Shown here: piece by piece, positions 9,263 to 18,564 of the stretch | How the letters are laid out: each line of letters starts with the position of its first letter | Position numbering within the stretch: position 1 is the first letter of the stretch | Assembly: GCA_019054805.1 (NCBI GenBank) | Contig: JAHQIY010000021.1 | Location: 1,066,501 to 1,130,500, forward strand | DNA from: Brachionus manjavacas | Taxonomy: Eukaryota > Rotifera > Eurotatoria > Ploima > Brachionidae | Length of the DNA stretch: 64,000 nucleotides | Reading direction: 5' to 3' | Program-made: the position numbers and the translations under genes | The notes under the pieces: model-generated | What the model saw: only the letters and a program-made list of their open reading frames with translations | Told to the model about the DNA's origin: nothing | The model's database searches: none

Positions 9263-9928
9263 TTAAATACTAATGTTTTGAGTTATGCCTTTTTCTAACT
9301 GTTTTTTTACGTAGGTATTTAGCACTTTATAAAGTTGTTCTTGCTTATTGGTAAAAAAATGGTCGGCATTTTTTATAATATTAAAATCAATATTTTTTTC
9401 TTTGCTTCTGGCGGCTTTTTTTATAATTTTTTCGGCGTCTTTTAGTGGGCAAATTGTGTCTTTATCTGCATGCACAAACAAACCAGGGGTAGGGCAGGGG
9501 TAAATAAAGTTAACATCAAACATATTGGCAGGCAAGCCTATTGCCATAAAACGATTAATTTCTATGCGACGCATCATAATTTCTAGTGCAATATAAGCCC
9601 CAAACGAAAAACCACAAACCCAGTACGAAAGTGCGTTGGGTTCTTTATCTTTAAGCCAATCAAAACAAGTGCTAGCATCTACAATTTCTTCTTTGCCATC
9701 TAGCGGGGTGTCTTCTGGTTTACCAACCGATGCAAAATTAAAGCGTAAGGTAGAAAAATTATGCTCTTGTAGTACTTTTTCTAGCATAAACACTATTTTG
9801 CTATGCATATTACCACCATATAACGGATGCGGATGCAATAACAAAGCACAATGTGCACTGTTGTTTGATGATTGTTTGTAGATTCCCTCTAGTCTTCCAC
9901 CTAGCGAATTAATAATTACGTCTGCCAT
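9263..9928 (-). CDS. Alpha/beta-hydrolase (Rickettsiales-type conserved)
   Basis: A 221-residue cytoplasmic alpha/beta hydrolase. An HPHPLYGGNMHSK motif follows the first strand, the nucleophile elbow is GFSFGA (about residues 106-111), the acid lies in HADKDTICP and the catalytic His in NADHFF. This type is widely conserved in alphaproteobacteria as a CocE/dienelactone hydrolase-like protein of unknown substrate. It is the first gene of a minus-strand pair with tyrS, divergent from the isc operon. Confidence 0.8.
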   Translation of the reverse strand: MADVIINSLGGRLEGIYKQSSNNSAHCALLLHPHPLYGGNMHSKIVFMLEKVLQEHNFSTLRFNFASVGKPEDTPLDGKEEIVDASTCFDWLKDKEPNALSYWVCGFSFGAYIALEIMMRRIEINRFMAIGLPANMFDVNFIYPCPTPGLFVHADKDTICPLKDAEKIIKKAARSKEKNIDFNIIKNADHFFTNKQEQLYKVLNTYVKKQLEKGITQNISI

Positions 9929-10040
9929 TTTTTGCTATATTTAAAAATTAATAAAGTATTATATATTTTAATAGTTATTTGGCATAAAAGCAAGTATATA
10001 ATTACATAATTATAACAATTGGTTGTATGCAATTTATTGT

Positions 10041-10069
10041 TTGACAACGCATTTTAAATTGTGTATCAT
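10041..10069 (+). promoter_or_regulatory. Distal promoter of the isc operon
   Basis: TTGACA at 10041-10046, a 17-base spacer, and TATCAT at 10064-10069. A start near 10076 would give a leader of about 195 nt before iscR. Confidence 0.65.
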
Positions 10070-10171
10070 ATAAATATAGTAGGATTTATTAAAAAAGTAT
10101 TTTTTGTACTAAAACCCTTGTATTTAAAGTGGGTAGCAACAATTTAACTTTTACATATTAGTATTAGTAAA

Positions 10172-10200
10172 TTGACAATTAACTTAAAAGTAGGTATTAT
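10172..10200 (+). promoter_or_regulatory. Proximal promoter of the isc operon
   Basis: TTGACA at 10172-10177, a 17-base spacer, and TATTAT at 10195-10200. It is the second near-consensus promoter in tandem with the one at 10041. Its transcript would have a leader of about 65 nt. Confidence 0.65.
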
Positions 10201-10271
10201 TTTTTTATAAGTAATATTTAATTAATATAATATAATTATATAACAACAATATAAATTTGGTATTAAATTAA

Positions 10272-10730
10272 GTGAAATTAAGTACAAAAACAAAATACGC
10301 ACTAAGTGCTTTGCTATCTATATATATGGCAAACGAAGAAAAGCGTAAAAAATTAAAAAACAACGAAGAAACTTTATGTTGCGTTTCTTTAAGTTGTATA
10401 TCTAGGTACACTAATTTGCCTAGTTCTTATTTAGAGCAACTTTTTATAAAACTAAAAAAAGCTAATTTAATAAGTTCTACAAAAGGTAATTTAGGTGGCT
10501 ATGTGCTAACCAAAGATATAAAAGAAATTAGTATTTTAGATGTAATGAACGCCGTGGGCGAAAAAATAGAGATAGGGTCGCAAAATAGTAAGGGTGCTGT
10601 ATGTTGCCCAACACATTTAGTTTGGAACAACCTAGCAAGCACACTACAAAACTATTTTAAAATGTTTACACTAAAAGATATAATATCTGGCAATTACTAC
10701 ACCATTAAAGCGGTAAAAGCCAGAGAGTAA
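10272..10730 (+). CDS. iscR: Rrf2-family iron-sulfur regulator IscR, atypical
   Basis: A 152-residue winged-helix regulator that senses Fe-S status and controls the isc operon. The N-terminus ([15 protein letters not shown]) and the recognition-helix/wing region ([26 protein letters not shown]) are typical of Rrf2/IscR. The cluster-binding loop is unusual: Cys111-Cys112-x-x-His115 matches the last Cys and the His of E. coli IscR, but the two earlier ligand cysteines are replaced ([12 protein letters not shown]). There is also an insert with Cys36, Cys37 and Cys42 before the recognition helix. The start is a GTG; no in-frame ATG gives a better N-terminus. iscS follows after 38 bases. Confidence 0.88.
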   Translation: MKLSTKTKYALSALLSIYMANEEKRKKLKNNEETLCCVSLSCISRYTNLPSSYLEQLFIKLKKANLISSTKGNLGGYVLTKDIKEISILDVMNAVGEKIEIGSQNSKGAVCCPTHLVWNNLASTLQNYFKMFTLKDIISGNYYTIKAVKARE

Positions 10731-10768
10731 AGTTTAATAATTTTAACAACCAAACCAAGGGTAATACT

Positions 10769-12010
10769 ATGAAAGTTGAGCTAAAAAAGGCAGAAGGAAT
10801 GCCAATTTATTTAGACTACCAAGCTACCACGCCAATGGATCCTAGAGTTGCAGAGGCAATGATGCCTTATTTTTACGAGCAATTTGGTAATCCGCATTCT
10901 CGTAACCACGCATACGGCTGGAGCACAGAAGAAGCAGTAGAACACGCAAGAAAGCAAATTGCAGACTTAATAGGGGCAAATAAAAAAGATATTATTTTTA
11001 CCTCTGGCGCTACCGAATCTATTAACTTAGCACTAAAAGGCGTGTTAGAGTTTTATAAACGCAACGGTAAAGACCATTTGGTTATTTCTACCATAGAGCA
11101 CAAAGCAACTTTAGGCGTTGCCGACTACTTAGAAGAAAACGGCTTTACCGTTACCAGAGTTAAAGTTGGCGTTAACGGTGTTATTAATACAGAAGACGTT
11201 AAAAACGCTATTACCGAAAAAACCGCTTTGGTTAGCATTATGATGGTAAATAACGAAATTGGTACTATTCAACCAGTTAAAGAAATTGGCCATTTGTGTA
11301 GAGAAAAAGGTGTGTTTTTTCATACCGATGCCGCACAGGCTTTTGCTAAAATGCCTATAGATGTAGAAGATATGAAAATAGACTTATTAAGTGCTTCTGG
11401 CCACAAAGCTTATGGGCCTAAAGGTATTGGTATTTTATATGTACGCAGAAAACCAAGAGTTAGAATTGCCCCACAAATGCACGGTGGCGACCAAGAGCGT
11501 GGCTTACGCAGTGGTACACTACCTGTGGCTTTATGTGTAGGTTTAGGTAAAGCGGCAGAAATTGCTAAAAACGAAATGCAAGAAGATATTAAACGTGTTA
11601 GTGCTTTGTTAGATTTATTAAAGCAAAAAATTATGTCTGCTTTAACCAGAGTATACATTAATGGAGATGAAACCAACAGAATATACACTAACTTAAATAT
11701 TAGTTTTGCCGGTGTAGAAGGCGAAAGTTTATTAATGGGGTTTAATAAAGATATTGCGGTTTCTTCTGGCTCTGCTTGTACTTCGGCTTCGTTAGAATCT
11801 TCTTATGTATTAAAAGCTTTAGGGGTAGAAGACGAATTAGCACATACATCTATTAGATTTGGTATTGGTAGATTTACCACCGAAAAAGAAATTGAAGAAA
11901 CAGCAGAACACGTTATTAAAACCGTAAATAAACTACGTGCTATGAGCCCAATTTGGGATTTATTAGAAGCTGGTGTAGATTTATCTACCATTAAGTGGGC
12001 AGAACACTAA
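10769..12010 (+). CDS. iscS: Cysteine desulfurase IscS
   Basis: A 413-residue class V PLP-dependent enzyme that takes sulfur from cysteine for cluster assembly and tRNA thiolation. The PLP lysine is in [12 protein letters not shown] (His212-Lys213), and the mobile sulfur-carrying cysteine is Cys337 in [10 protein letters not shown]. The C-terminus ([18 protein letters not shown]) is the IscS-type tail that contacts IscU. Full family length. iscU starts 54 bases downstream behind an AGGAG ribosome site. Confidence 0.98.
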   Translation: MKVELKKAEGMPIYLDYQATTPMDPRVAEAMMPYFYEQFGNPHSRNHAYGWSTEEAVEHARKQIADLIGANKKDIIFTSGATESINLALKGVLEFYKRNGKDHLVISTIEHKATLGVADYLEENGFTVTRVKVGVNGVINTEDVKNAITEKTALVSIMMVNNEIGTIQPVKEIGHLCREKGVFFHTDAAQAFAKMPIDVEDMKIDLLSASGHKAYGPKGIGILYVRRKPRVRIAPQMHGGDQERGLRSGTLPVALCVGLGKAAEIAKNEMQEDIKRVSALLDLLKQKIMSALTRVYINGDETNRIYTNLNISFAGVEGESLLMGFNKDIAVSSGSACTSASLESSYVLKALGVEDELAHTSIRFGIGRFTTEKEIEETAEHVIKTVNKLRAMSPIWDLLEAGVDLSTIKWAEH

Positions 12011-12064
12011 GATTTGCTAAAACTAAATTATTAATTTATTAAATTTATTATCAGGAGATAAAAA

Positions 12065-12454
12065 ATGGCTTACAGTAAAAAAGTTATTGATCATTACGAA
12101 AACCCAAGAAACGTGGGTACACTTGATGATACTAAAAAAAATGTAGCTACTGCAATTGTTGGGGCACCAGCTTGTGGCGATGTTATGAAGCTACAAATTG
12201 AAATAGACCAAGCTACTAACACAATTGTAGATGCTAAGTTTAAAACATTTGGTTGTGGTTCGGCTATTGCTTCTAGCTCTTTAATTACCGAAATTTTAAA
12301 AGGTAAATCTTTAGAAGAAGCAAAGCAAGTAACCAACCAACAAATTGTAGATGAGTTAGAGTTGCCTCCGGTTAAAATTCATTGCTCTATTTTAGCAGAA
12401 GAAGCCGTGCAAGCAGCACTAGAAAATTACTACGAAAAACAACAAGCAAACTAA
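12065..12454 (+). CDS. iscU: Iron-sulfur cluster scaffold IscU
   Basis: A 129-residue scaffold on which [2Fe-2S] clusters are built. All three ligand cysteines are present (Cys37 in GAPACGD, Cys64 in FGCGS, Cys107 in HCS), together with Asp39. The LPPVK motif at residues 100-104 is the docking site for HscA. A CAGGAG ribosome site precedes the ATG. It is followed by iscA after 9 bases. Confidence 0.98.
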   Translation: MAYSKKVIDHYENPRNVGTLDDTKKNVATAIVGAPACGDVMKLQIEIDQATNTIVDAKFKTFGCGSAIASSSLITEILKGKSLEEAKQVTNQQIVDELELPPVKIHCSILAEEAVQAALENYYEKQQAN

Positions 12455-12463
12455 GGTTTTGTT

Positions 12464-12802
12464 ATGGCCAGACCGAAAATAGTTAATTTAACTGATAACG
12501 CTAAAGCTAAAATTGTAGATTTTATACAATCTATGCCAACTAAACCAATGGGTTTACGCATAAGCTTAAAAACTAAGGGATGTTCTGGTTTGGCGTGGAA
12601 CTTAGATTTAGTTAAAGAAACTAGTAAGTTTGATGAAATTGTTGATTTTGAAGAGTTTAAAGTCTTTGTAGACCCTAAAGCAGTAATGTATGTTTTAGGG
12701 GCTACTGTAGACTACGTAAAAAATGAGTTAGAAGAAGGTTTTGAGTTTTCTAACCCTAACGAAAAAGGTAAATGCGGGTGTGGAGAGTCGTTTAAAGTGT
12801 AA
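12464..12802 (+). CDS. iscA: A-type iron-sulfur carrier IscA
   Basis: A 112-residue A-type carrier that delivers or matures Fe-S clusters, important for [4Fe-4S] proteins. The three conserved cysteines are Cys40 (KGCSGLAW) and the C-terminal pair Cys104/Cys106 (GKCGCGES). It begins 9 bases after iscU and is followed by about 100 non-coding bases before the lipoprotein gene. Confidence 0.96.
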   Translation: MARPKIVNLTDNAKAKIVDFIQSMPTKPMGLRISLKTKGCSGLAWNLDLVKETSKFDEIVDFEEFKVFVDPKAVMYVLGATVDYVKNELEEGFEFSNPNEKGKCGCGESFKV

Positions 12803-12902
12803 AAATTAGCACTTTAGCTCTTTTTAGCTTAGCAGTTTAATAAACTATAGATTTTATAGCTTATTAAGTATTTTATTATAAAACAAAAAAGGAAGCAGAG
12901 TA

Positions 12903-13745
12903 ATGTTAAAAATAAAAAAAATTATATTATTAGTGGTATTAGTAAGTTTAGCTTCGTGCGCGGGTTTAGATTTTACTAAAAAAGAACTAGCAAGCATAAA
13001 TAAAGTTGGTGTGGTTAATGTAATGCCTACACAAGCGCCAGTTATTGCTTACGAAAATAAAGTTACTTTTAGGGGTATTTTTCCTACCGAGAAAACCGAA
13101 GTTAAAGATGTAAAAAAAGTAGATTCTACTTACAATATATCCCAAAATTTAACCAATAGTTTAGCTAAAAAAGGCAATATAACCGCAGTAGATGTGCCGT
13201 TAAATAATATACCAGAAAATTTAACCAGTTTGTTAGCTAAATCGGTTACGCATAATGGCAACAAAGAAAAAGGTTTGTTTGGCTTGTTTTCTAGCAAGCA
13301 AACCAACGCAGTTACAGATATTATAGCAATGGTAAAAAGCAATACAAATACTAACAATGTACCAGATACATTGGTGTTTGTAGTACCTGCTTACTTACCT
13401 AGTAATTTAACTGTTAAAAGTGGTTGGCTTTCTCTTGTAAGCGATTATAAACTAACTGGTAAGATTTACGATGCTGTAAAGGCATATCCTAATATAAAAG
13501 AAACGCAAAAAGGTATTAATATACTTTTACAAACAATAGAAGGCTATGAAAACAATATTTATGTGTGTTTGTCTTCTATAGATTTTTATGTTGTAGATGT
13601 TGCTTCTAAAACTGTTAGAAATTATTTTACTATGGATGTTGGTGGCCAAAGAGTAACAGATATGAACAACGCTAACGAAATAGTACAAACTTGTAACATT
13701 AATGTTAAAAATTCTACAAATAAATTAGTAGAATTTGTTTTTTAA
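12903..13745 (+). CDS. Lipoprotein of unknown function inside the isc operon
   Basis: A 280-residue protein with a lipoprotein signal: basic N-terminus, hydrophobic core and lipobox LASC (lipidated Cys at about residue 19). The mature part has no motif I recognise; it is mixed alpha/beta in appearance, with two adjacent hydrophobic strand-like stretches (DTLVFVVPAYLPS and NNIYVCLSSIDFYVVDVAS). The lipobox predicts periplasmic membrane anchoring, so a direct role in cytosolic cluster assembly is unlikely. It has its own GGAAG ribosome site and sits between iscA and hscB in the same orientation. It may simply be a passenger in the operon. Confidence 0.75.
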   Translation: MLKIKKIILLVVLVSLASCAGLDFTKKELASINKVGVVNVMPTQAPVIAYENKVTFRGIFPTEKTEVKDVKKVDSTYNISQNLTNSLAKKGNITAVDVPLNNIPENLTSLLAKSVTHNGNKEKGLFGLFSSKQTNAVTDIIAMVKSNTNTNNVPDTLVFVVPAYLPSNLTVKSGWLSLVSDYKLTGKIYDAVKAYPNIKETQKGINILLQTIEGYENNIYVCLSSIDFYVVDVASKTVRNYFTMDVGGQRVTDMNNANEIVQTCNINVKNSTNKLVEFVF

Positions 13746-13792
13746 TTAAGCATATTAAAATATTAAAATTAATAAAATAGTTAAAATAATTT

Positions 13793-14413
13793 ATGAAAAA
13801 CCTAACCTGTATAGCTTGTAGCAACAAATTTAACATTACAATTAGCAATGGTTTTGTGTGTTCTGTTTGTAAATATTTAAACCCGCTATCGGCTGTGGCA
13901 ATAGATAGTTTGCAGGGCGTAAATTATTTTAACTACTTATTTTTGCCGGTTAATTCTGTTGTAAATTTAGATACTTTAGAAACTAATTTTTTACAATTAA
14001 TGCAGGTTTATCATCCAGATAAACACGTGGCAAAAAATACCGACCAACACCTAATTGCCTTGCAACACACCAATTATTTAAACACCGCTTATACAACGCT
14101 ACAAAACTTTATGCAAACTTTTATATATTATTATAAATTGCACAACGGCGTAGATATTTTAAGCGAACAAGATACGGCTTCTAAAACAATGGCTATGGAG
14201 TTTTTTGATTTGTACGAAGTAATGGATGAAGTTACCACAACAGAGCAAAAAAATCAATTTATTAAAATGGTTAATAGCAGATGGCAAGCAGTACAAAAAC
14301 TACTTTTAAGCAAAACTATAACCAATACAACAGAAGTTAAAAATGTTTTTTTTAAATTACAATATGTAAACACTATTTTACAAAAAGCTAAAAATTTAGT
14401 AGTAACCAACTAA
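13793..14413 (+). CDS. hscB: Fe-S co-chaperone HscB with N-terminal tetracysteine motif
   Basis: A 206-residue J-domain co-chaperone that brings IscU to HscA and stimulates its ATPase. The HPD motif is at residues 74-76 in QVYHPDKH, and the C-terminal ~80 residues are the helical IscU-binding domain. Residues 6-26 hold CxxC-13-CxxC (Cys6, Cys9, Cys23, Cys26), an apparent zinc ribbon absent from E. coli HscB but known from mitochondrial HSC20/HSCB. The start is well fixed by the tetracysteine module; hscA follows after 38 bases. Confidence 0.93.
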   Translation: MKNLTCIACSNKFNITISNGFVCSVCKYLNPLSAVAIDSLQGVNYFNYLFLPVNSVVNLDTLETNFLQLMQVYHPDKHVAKNTDQHLIALQHTNYLNTAYTTLQNFMQTFIYYYKLHNGVDILSEQDTASKTMAMEFFDLYEVMDEVTTTEQKNQFIKMVNSRWQAVQKLLLSKTITNTTEVKNVFFKLQYVNTILQKAKNLVVTN

Positions 14414-14451
14414 TTTAACCATAAGTTAACTTAAAAAAACTAAGGAAAAAT

Positions 14452-16323
14452 ATGCTTTTACAAATAAACACCGGTTTAAAAGAAGAAACCAAACCAGAAG
14501 ACAACGTAGCAATTGGTATAGATCTTGGTACTACCAATTGTGTTGTAACTTACTTTAGTAATAACAAATTACAAATTATACCTATAGATATGGCAAATAA
14601 CACAGCAAGTAACTTATTGCCTTCGGTAGTTAAATACTTGCAAAGTGGCCAAGTTTTGGTGGGTAATAATGCTATACAAAACAATAGTGCTGGTGTGGTT
14701 ATATCTTCGGTAAAACGTTTTATGGGGGCAAATACTAGCCAAGCGGTTGCACAGCAATCTAACATGCCTATTGTAGAAAACACGCAAAATCAAAACAGTG
14801 CAGTGCAGTTTAATGTGGGCGAAACTAACGTTAGTGCGGTGGAGGTTTCTGCAGAAATTTTAAAATTTATAAAAAAACAAGCAGAAGACTTTATTAAATT
14901 ACCCGTAAGCAAAGCCGTTATTACCGTGCCGGCCTATTTTAACGAAAATCAACGCAATGCAACTAAAATTGCAGCTAATTCTGCAGGGTTACAGGTTTTA
15001 CGCCTAGTTAACGAACCCACAGCAGCAGCACTAGCCTACGGTTTAGATGAAAATATTACAGGAACCTACTTAATTTACGATTTAGGCGGCGGAACTTTTG
15101 ATGTTTCTGTACTAAAACTACAAAAAGGAATTTTTAAAGTTTTAGCCACAGGTGGCGATACCTTTTTAGGTGGCGATGACGTAGATACTGCAATAGTTAA
15201 AGATATTATAAGTGTTAATAATTTAAGCAACTTAAATAAAGCTAATTTACAATATTTGCAAAACATAGCAAAAATCTGCAAGCACAATGTAACCAACGGT
15301 AATTACAGCACTACTTTTAACATTAATAACAATAGCTATAATTATACGTTAACTAAACAGCATTTTACCCAATTGGTTAGCCCAATTATTAACAAAACTA
15401 TAAATATTTTGCAAAACGTACTTGCAGATGCCAATATAACCGATTATACCCAAATAAAAGGTGTGGTATTGGTTGGTGGTTCTACCAGAATGTTAGGCTT
15501 GCAAAGTGCATTACAAAATATATTTACTAATACGCCAGTTTTTTGTTCGCTTAACCCAGATGAAGTAGTGGCGGTTGGTGCGGGGCATTTAGCGGCGGTT
15601 TTAAGTGGCGTTAAAGAAGATAGCGTGTTGTTGGATATTACGCCGTTATCTTTAGGTATTGAAATTAACGACGGTTTGTTTGAAAAAATTATTCATCGTA
15701 ATTCGTTAATTCCTGTAGAAAAATGGCAAGAGTTTACAACTTCTAAAGATAACCAAACCGCTATTAGTATTAATGTTTTACAAGGCGAACGAGAATTAGT
15801 AGAAGACGTACAAAGCCTAGGTAAATTTACTTTAAGGGGGATTCCTGCGTTACAGGCCGGTATGGCAAAAGTACGAGTTACCTTTAAACTAGATATGGAC
15901 GGCCTACTTACAGTGCAAGCACAAGAAATGCTAAGTGGTATTAAACAAACCATAGAAGTAAAACCACATGTAGATTTATCTACCGCACAAATGCGTAGCA
16001 TTATAGAAGAAAGCCTAGAAAAAGGGCAAGAGGATATTAAAAAACGTTTGCTTAAAGAAAGCATTGCCAATGCCAATGCATTAGTGGTTTCTTTGCAAGA
16101 TGCTATTAAGGTAGACGCCAACTTGCTTATGGATAACGAACTACAAACTATACAAAATTTATTTGTTTTAATTAACAAAGCGGTTGCACTTAATAACCGC
16201 GAAGAAATTGAAGAACATTGTAGAAAATTAATAGGGGTTTCTAAAGAATTTACCGAACGCCGTATTAACCAAAACTTTAAAAAATCTTTTGCCGGAGTAA
16301 ACCTTAAAGATATAAAACAATAA
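14452..16323 (+). CDS. hscA: Fe-S assembly Hsp70 chaperone HscA
   Basis: A 623-residue specialised Hsp70 that acts on IscU to promote cluster transfer. The ATPase phosphate-binding loop is IGIDLGTTN at 21-29, further motifs are [12 protein letters not shown] and [15 protein letters not shown], and the adenosine motif is [10 protein letters not shown]. The substrate-binding domain starts after [11 protein letters not shown]. It lies between hscB and fdx, as in canonical isc operons. An AAGGA ribosome site precedes the ATG. Confidence 0.97.
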   Translation: MLLQINTGLKEETKPEDNVAIGIDLGTTNCVVTYFSNNKLQIIPIDMANNTASNLLPSVVKYLQSGQVLVGNNAIQNNSAGVVISSVKRFMGANTSQAVAQQSNMPIVENTQNQNSAVQFNVGETNVSAVEVSAEILKFIKKQAEDFIKLPVSKAVITVPAYFNENQRNATKIAANSAGLQVLRLVNEPTAAALAYGLDENITGTYLIYDLGGGTFDVSVLKLQKGIFKVLATGGDTFLGGDDVDTAIVKDIISVNNLSNLNKANLQYLQNIAKICKHNVTNGNYSTTFNINNNSYNYTLTKQHFTQLVSPIINKTINILQNVLADANITDYTQIKGVVLVGGSTRMLGLQSALQNIFTNTPVFCSLNPDEVVAVGAGHLAAVLSGVKEDSVLLDITPLSLGIEINDGLFEKIIHRNSLIPVEKWQEFTTSKDNQTAISINVLQGERELVEDVQSLGKFTLRGIPALQAGMAKVRVTFKLDMDGLLTVQAQEMLSGIKQTIEVKPHVDLSTAQMRSIIEESLEKGQEDIKKRLLKESIANANALVVSLQDAIKVDANLLMDNELQTIQNLFVLINKAVALNNREEIEEHCRKLIGVSKEFTERRINQNFKKSFAGVNLKDIKQ

Positions 16324-16333
16324 ATTTAACTAA

Positions 16334-16379
16334 TTTTATAAAAAACAAGCTATAATATGTTTGTATGTTTTTTATAAAA
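16334..16379. repeat. Perfect 14-bp inverted repeat between hscA and fdx
   Basis: The arms lie at 16334-16347 and 16366-16379, separated by 18 bases that include TATAATATG. The arms are pure A/T except for one C/G pair. It could be a weak terminator or processing hairpin, or mark a separate fdx promoter; function is not shown. Confidence 0.6.
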
Positions 16380-16428
16380 AATTTTTTATTATAAAAATAT
16401 TATTAATTTAAATATGGAGTGTGTTATT

Positions 16429-16758
16429 ATGCCTAAAGTTTTTTTTGTTACAGCCGATAATGAAAAAGTAGAAGTAGATGTAAAAGAAGGAACAACCGTG
16501 TTAGAGGCGGCTCATAGCAACGGTATTGCCCTTGAAGGTGCTTGCGAAGGTTCGTTGGCTTGTTCTACTTGCCACGTAATTTTAGAAGAAAACTATTACA
16601 GTAAATTAGAAGAACCAAGCGAAGACGAAGAAGATATGTTAGATATGGCTTTTGGCTTAACTACTACTTCTAGATTAGGTTGCCAAGTTAGCATTACTAA
16701 AGATTTAGAGGGTGCTACTTTTAAAATACCTAGCAAAACTCGTAACACTAAAGTTTAA
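16429..16758 (+). CDS. fdx: Isc-type [2Fe-2S] ferredoxin
   Basis: An adrenodoxin-type ferredoxin of 109 residues that supplies electrons for cluster assembly. The four ligands are Cys39, Cys45, Cys48 (EGACEGSLACSTCHV) and Cys85 (RLGCQVS). An in-frame ATG at 16414 exists, but the ATG at 16429 is preferred: it follows GGAG by 9 bases and gives the standard MPKVFFV N-terminus. iscX starts 33 bases downstream. Confidence 0.95.
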   Translation: MPKVFFVTADNEKVEVDVKEGTTVLEAAHSNGIALEGACEGSLACSTCHVILEENYYSKLEEPSEDEEDMLDMAFGLTTTSRLGCQVSITKDLEGATFKIPSKTRNTKV

Positions 16759-16791
16759 TTAAAAACATTAAAAAATACGGAGCCATTAATT

Positions 16792-17004
16792 ATGAGTAAC
16801 GGCAAATTAAAATGGAAAAACGTATACGATATTGTATACGATTTAGAAGACAAATATGCAGATGTGGATATTTTAAAGTTATCTTTTACTAAATTGCACG
16901 AAATGATTACCACATTAGAAAATTTTGATGACGATAAAGAAGCCAGTAGCGAAGGTATTTTAGAGACTATTCAAATGGCTTGGATAGAAGAGAGAGAAGA
17001 CTAA
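16792..17004 (+). CDS. iscX: Fe-S assembly protein IscX
   Basis: A 70-residue acidic helical protein of the IscX/YfhJ family, which binds IscS and iron and modulates cluster assembly. The family pattern is seen in the N-terminal KWKNVYDIVYDLEDKY and the C-terminal GILETIQMAWIEERED. It ends the recognisable isc genes; the TAA is immediately followed by the GTG of mlaE, so the two are translationally close-coupled. Confidence 0.92.
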   Translation: MSNGKLKWKNVYDIVYDLEDKYADVDILKLSFTKLHEMITTLENFDDDKEASSEGILETIQMAWIEERED

Positions 17005-17793
17005 GTGCTAAACTTTTTGTTAAATAATTGCTACATTGTTGGCAAATACACTTTAATGGGGTTATCTAACATTGGGCAAAGGGTATTGTTTATATTTTTT
17101 GCTATATTTAGTTTTTTTAAACCACCGTTTTATTTAAATGTATTTGCCAAACAATTGCTAGAAATTGCTTTTTTTTCGTTACCATTAGTGGCGTTAACAT
17201 CTATTTTTAGTGGTATGGTATTGGCTTTGCAAAGCTATATTGGTTTTGCTAGGTTTTCGGCCGAAGGTGCAATTGCCAATGTGGTTGCAATATCCATAAC
17301 CAGAGAGCTAGGGCCAGTTTTAACCGCATTAATGGTTGCAGGCAGGGTTTCTGGGGCTATGGCTTCTGAAATTGCCACTATGCGAGTAGGCGAGCAAATA
17401 GATGCTTTGTATACAATGTCGGTTAATAGTATTAAGTTTTTAATTTCGCCCCGTATTATTGCGGCAATTATTGCTTTACCTATTTTAGTACTTTTTAGCG
17501 ATATTTTAGGAATAATGGGCGGTTATTTAGTGGCGGTGTTAAAGTTAGGCTTTATTCCGCAAATTTATATTAAAACATCTATAGAAGTTTTGCAAGCTTG
17601 GGATGTAATATCTGGTTTAATAAAAGGGGCAGTGTTTGGTTTAATTATTGCCGCTATGGGCTGTTTTTACGGCTTTTATTCTACAAAAGGTGCCAGTGGC
17701 GTAGGTAAAGCTACTACGCTTGGTGTTGTAAGTTCGTGCGTATTAATTTTTGTGTTTGATTACGTACTAACCGTAATGTTTTTTAATAGTTAA
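17005..17793 (+). CDS. mlaE: Mla lipid-transport ABC permease
   Basis: A 262-residue inner-membrane permease of the MlaE family, part of the MlaFEDB complex that moves phospholipid between outer and inner membrane. Five to six hydrophobic segments are visible, with the signature region AISITRELGPVLTALMVAGR and AMASEIATMRVGEQIDAL. The start is a GTG directly after the iscX stop. mlaF follows after 36 bases. MlaD is not adjacent; MlaC lies at 23335. Confidence 0.93.
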   Translation: MLNFLLNNCYIVGKYTLMGLSNIGQRVLFIFFAIFSFFKPPFYLNVFAKQLLEIAFFSLPLVALTSIFSGMVLALQSYIGFARFSAEGAIANVVAISITRELGPVLTALMVAGRVSGAMASEIATMRVGEQIDALYTMSVNSIKFLISPRIIAAIIALPILVLFSDILGIMGGYLVAVLKLGFIPQIYIKTSIEVLQAWDVISGLIKGAVFGLIIAAMGCFYGFYSTKGASGVGKATTLGVVSSCVLIFVFDYVLTVMFFNS

Positions 17794-17829
17794 GCTTTTA
17801 TGCTTTTTAAACAATAATTTAATAGTAAT

Positions 17830-18564
17830 ATGTTACCTATAATTGAAGTTAAAAATTTATCTAAGAGTTTTGCCACAAAGCAGGTTTTGCAAAATATTAA
17901 TTTTAGCATTAATAAATCGCAATCTGTGGCTATTATAGGGGCTTCGGGTTGTGGTAAATCTGTATTAATTAAAAATATGGTGGGCTTGTTGCAACCAAGT
18001 AGCGGGCAAATACTATTTAATAATACTAATATTGCTAACTTAAATCAAAAACAACGCTTAAAGTTAGGTTTATCTATGGGTATGTTGTTTCAGCATTCTG
18101 CTTTGTTTGATAGCCTAAATGTGTTGCAAAATATTGTTTTTCCTATAACTGTACACAGTAGTGTTAGCAAACAACAACAAATAGAAATTGCCACTAAAAA
18201 TCTTAAAGCAGTAGATTTAGACGAAAGCATTTTGTATAGCTTGCCTTCTAGTTTATCTGGCGGTATGAAAAAAAGAGTAGCCCTAGCCCGACTACTAACG
18301 CAAAATCCTAACATTATGTTTTTTGATGAACCAACCACTGGGCTAGATCCCGTTACTTCGGTTACTATTACCAAATTAATAAAACAGGTTACCACAAATT
18401 TAAATGCAACCAGCATTACCATTAGCCACGATATTAACAGCGTTTGTATGCTAGCAGATAAAATAATTATGCTACACAAAGGCACAGCTTATTGGCAAGG
18501 CAATGCACAACAGCTAATGACAGAACAAGACCCAATTGTAAAAACTTTTGTTAATGGACAATAA
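17830..18564 (+). CDS. mlaF: Mla lipid-transport ABC ATPase
   Basis: A 244-residue ABC ATPase that powers MlaE. The Walker A motif is GASGCGKS at 37-44, the signature is LSGGMKKR, and the Walker B is IMFFDEPTTGLDP, followed by the switch His in TISHD. It is preceded by mlaE. Its last 11 bases overlap the preferred ATG of the helicase gene. Confidence 0.95.
   Translation: MLPIIEVKNLSKSFATKQVLQNINFSINKSQSVAIIGASGCGKSVLIKNMVGLLQPSSGQILFNNTNIANLNQKQRLKLGLSMGMLFQHSALFDSLNVLQNIVFPITVHSSVSKQQQIEIATKNLKAVDLDESILYSLPSSLSGGMKKRVALARLLTQNPNIMFFDEPTTGLDPVTSVTITKLIKQVTTNLNATSITISHDINSVCMLADKIIMLHKGTAYWQGNAQQLMTEQDPIVKTFVNGQ

Larger units (their letters stand above)
9929..10271. other. Intergenic regulatory region upstream of the isc operon
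   Basis: This 343-base stretch separates the divergent hydrolase gene from iscR. No ORF or RNA gene is seen. It holds two strong plus-strand sigma-70-like promoters (listed separately) and a long untranslated leader. It is the obvious place for IscR autoregulation, although no clear IscR-type palindrome is recognised by eye. Confidence 0.7.
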
